From contig MCGO01000099.1 of NCBI GenBank assembly GCA_002104985.1, positions 84,248 through 148,247 of the forward strand: a DNA stretch of 64,000 nucleotides, given 5' to 3'. A program made the position numbers and the translations under genes. This document shows positions 61,270 to 64,000 of the stretch, in pieces. Within the stretch, counting starts at the first letter, position 1. Each line of letters starts with the position of its first letter. Below the pieces are notes generated by a model that made no database searches, had not been told where the DNA came from, and saw nothing but the letters and a program-made list of their open reading frames with translations. The stretch comes from Rhizoclosmatium globosum (taxonomy: Eukaryota > Chytridiomycota > Chytridiomycetes > Chytridiales > Chytriomycetaceae).

Positions 61270-64000
61270 TTATTTGTACGTGTGAGATTGATGTGAATCT
61301 TCCTCCGCTTCTGACTGGCTCAGTCCAGCTGCAGCCGCCAAAAATTTAAATTTAAATTCTTCCAAATCCTCATAAGATTTAAACTCAATGAGTAAGCGCC
61401 TGGCTCCTTTGGTTGGTTCGGTGTGAGAGATAAGAATTCTTTCGAGCTCCAAGGCTTCGCATTTCGTACTTGGGTGAACAAAGAAGATATTAGAATTGTT
61501 ATGATCATGTATTTGAATCCACGTGTTTTTGCCGATTGACATAAATGAGAGTTGAGCCAAGACCCAAGGCTTGTAGATAGGAGAGTAAGCTGCCATCACA
61601 CAACACGTTGCGATTCCCTGGAAATTAAATATTAATTCGATTCAAATTTGATAAAAACTCCGGTACCATATCCTTATGTTGCACTTCGGGTCTAGATCCA
61701 ACAACTTTCGTCTTCAGTGCTTTCCTAACCCCAGAAGACTCTGTTAATTTCAAAGGTGCTCCATTAAACGATCCTGTTTGTGAGTGCTTCACGGCTGAGT
61801 GCCTCAAATTGCTTGTGCCCAAAAGCGAGGACACTTCTTGGTTCGTTGTAACAGCCTTGAAGAAACTCCTGAGACCTTGTTCAATCTTTCTTTCTTCGTT
61901 GATTATGATTAAAAGTTTAGGTATCATTAGTGAACCTAGCGTGATGCAGATTAGAAGGGCAGTTGAGAGAATTTGAAGGTCAATGAATCTAGAAGTGGGA
62001 TGAGAAGCCGAGAGATTGACTGGAATGACGACCAATCCAATCACAGCAAACGTTGCTACAATAGTGGCAGAGTATGTAGTCTCTCCGGTGTAATTTTCTG
62101 CATCTCGCGTAATAAGAACAAGGATGATTCCAACAACAAGTAGTAATACGTTGTACACCCATAATAAAATAGATATGATGCCTTTCGTTTTGCTCGATCG
62201 ACAGTATGTCACGAATTCATCGTACAAGATAGTTGGAGTCACAACGAAATGCGTTGTCATAATGCTCCAAAGAATCATAAGACCCTAATCCGCAGGACAT
62301 ATGAGTTTTCAATTTTCAATTGATCATACACTCACAATTTCGACAGCAACAATTGAAATGAACGGTTTCATTAGAAAATGAAACGCTGAAATCCTCGTTT
62401 CACTTTCTTGCCGCTTAAAATAAGCGTATATGTCAAAGCCATCTTTGATATCAACGCGGCGATAATAACGCAATATCCAGTGAGTTGAAACCACGTTGTC
62501 AAGACACATTTAATGACTGTTCGTTCACCAAATACAGAGGAAGTGATGCCCATAGCAACCACGACCCGAAAATTGTCATGAAAAGAAATGAAATAGATGA
62601 TCGAATCATTGTAGGTTTTCGTCTGTGGATTAATGTGGCATAGAAGCTTATAGAGCAAGCAAATCCACAAATGACCATGAATCCAGCAACAAGTTTGCCC
62701 GTTCTGGTATTAAATGACGGCAAATATTCTTCGATATGAATATCCAAAACATCGAGAGGGACATTCGAGGAACTTCCAAAGAATATCGGTTTTACGTTGT
62801 GATATGGTGTGAATGCCGTCGCATCTTGGTTCGTCATTCCAAATCCTACAACTGTTCCGTTCAAGTCACCAAGTGTGGATTGTACTTCAAATGGTCTTGT
62901 AGTCGAGAGTTAGAACATACAATAGTTAAAGTCACTTACAATGCGAGGTCGCCATATTGGTTAAGCGTAATAGGCTGTGCTTTTAATCCTGTATATTTTA
63001 CGGATTGAAAGAGTGTGTAGTTCGCTTTATCGCGTAGTTGTCCAGCCGCCAGCATTTCGGCAGTGTATTCAAGATTATTTTTCACGAGCTACACAATAGT
63101 CCAAGTGTCATATTATAATTCACAAATTTGAGTTTTACCTTGTCAAATCTAGAAGCATAGTCATAATACAATCAAAGTTGCCGAAATTGTTTTGCAGGTT
63201 GGAAATGATGCTTGAGATACTCATTCCATTTAAATGAATGCTATCAATTTGAGGATATATCTGTTGATAGAATGACAAATTCGTAGCTGCTAATGACAGA
63301 GGATTGTTGAATTGAATGTACCCTAGGTCCAAATATGCCATTTTATCTGAAACTGGAGCTGTGGATGGGATCAGCGCACAAAAGTAAAACCGTAGAGACT
63401 TACAGATATTGGTATTCCCAACCAAACGTATTCGGGGCCTACGAGACCGCATAAACCGAAATCCGTGTAAATGCTTGATGACATATATGCTTGAGTTAAA
63501 ATAAAAAATACCGGACGTTTGATCGCTTTAATGTATCGCATGCTGATGTTAACATGTCTTTACTGTATCCATAAGGCAGTGAGACTGTTTGTACTATTGT
63601 AATTCCGTGTTTGACGAAACTTGCACGAATATCAATCCCCGTAACTCATCGACATTTCATCTCCCTCCTGAATTATCAAGGCAACATTTTGAACGTGAAA
63701 GTATTTTAATACTTGATAAAAGTGTTCACCGTACCCTTTTATGAAGCGTATTTAGCTGGAAACACACCATAATGAACAGAAAATACCCAATGCCGTAGCC
63801 ATTCTAAAAAAGTACGATACTTGTTCTTATTCGAAAATGTAGGCGAGGTTGGGTACGTTCCACACGCAGGAATCTTGGATGTGATAATTGACCCAGAACC
63901 CCTTTCGCTGTCGAACTAAACAGGAATCCAACTACTCCCAGAACGTCTGGACTCCTTTCAATAATGTCTGGACCCAATACAGCTCCAGCATAACCTGTCA
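61270..64000 (-). pseudogene. Second class C (GABA-B-like) receptor, apparently broken, 5' end outside the window
   Basis: All parts of a class C receptor are present in order. Ligand-binding segments include RSPDVLGVVGFLF, YPTSPTFSNKNKY, KYFHVQNVALIIQEGDE, ASFVKHGITIVQTVSLPYGY and GLVGPEYVWLG. The seven-helix part begins near 62700, with VFGERTVIKCVLTTWFQLTG and FKRQESETRISAFHFLMKPF. The C-terminal tail has MSIGKNTWIQIHDHNN and RRLLIEFKSYEDLEEFKFKF. However, the conserved segments fall in different frames without splice sites to link them. Breaks lie near 63891-63903, 63806-63811 (T6 on the coding strand), 63637-63640, 63503-63508 (T6), 62565-62567 and 62444-62446, each at a short run of one base. 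The 3' third (61270-62290) is intact. Either the gene is decaying or this stretch has uncorrected indels. Confidence 0.7.

Overview
The window is nuclear DNA of a fungus, most likely a zoosporic early-diverging lineage such as a chytrid (inference). Genes are split by many short GT-AG introns, mostly 45-90 nt. Fungal hallmarks are a Zn2Cys6 regulator, two Slt2-type TEY MAP kinases, a kexin-type subtilase, an Akr1-type palmitoyltransferase and Thr/Ser-rich GPI-type surface proteins. Non-Dikarya traits are an Integrator subunit 2 homologue, class C (GABA-B-like) receptors and a basal-body-type coiled-coil protein. About 30 protein genes and one tRNA gene lie close together on both strands; several pairs share promoters under 150 bp or have abutting 3' ends.

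Layout. 1-1100: the end of a GPI-type protein gene, a tandem duplication of its tail, and the 5' stub of a decayed class C receptor. 1171-7327 (minus): oxysterol-binding protein, a UPF0652/DUF2009 protein and a Zn2Cys6 regulator. 7579-10672: an 83-bp perfect tandem repeat, tRNA-Ser(AGA), a small 'propeptide plus anchor' gene and the full kexin-like protease it resembles. 11114-18404: mitochondrial carrier, tandem MAP kinases and a secreted protein with two six-Cys modules. 18726-25267: PARP, an unknown basic protein, a CorA-type Mg2+ transporter and a Cys-repeat secreted protein. 25910-36212: an orphan 7TM protein, Akr1, RIO2, two tandem SulP transporters and an MDP-1-like phosphatase. 36922-48332: SR/RRM protein, NPL4, an SRPBCC protein, a large vWFA protein and an NVL/Rix7 AAA ATPase. 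48392-64000: an intact class C receptor, INTS2, a small acidic protein, eIF1A, ribosomal P2, an SP-RING SUMO-ligase-like protein, a MYND protein, a BBOF1-like coiled-coil protein and a second class C receptor that appears broken by several single-base indels.

Housekeeping genes for ribosome and translation work (RIO2, Rix7, eIF1A, P2), RNA work (SR protein, INTS2) and ubiquitin/SUMO (NPL4, SP-RING) are interleaved with fast-evolving surface and signalling genes. The unusual material is mostly in the latter: domain shuffling at the kexin locus, internal module duplication, three class C receptor loci in different states of decay, and a C-terminal module shared by the two long receptors. Exon joints were worked out by hand by finding splice signals that keep frame and match family motifs. 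Where total lengths are given, the joined exons divide by three. Coordinates of the first and last coding base are given; untranslated regions were not determined.
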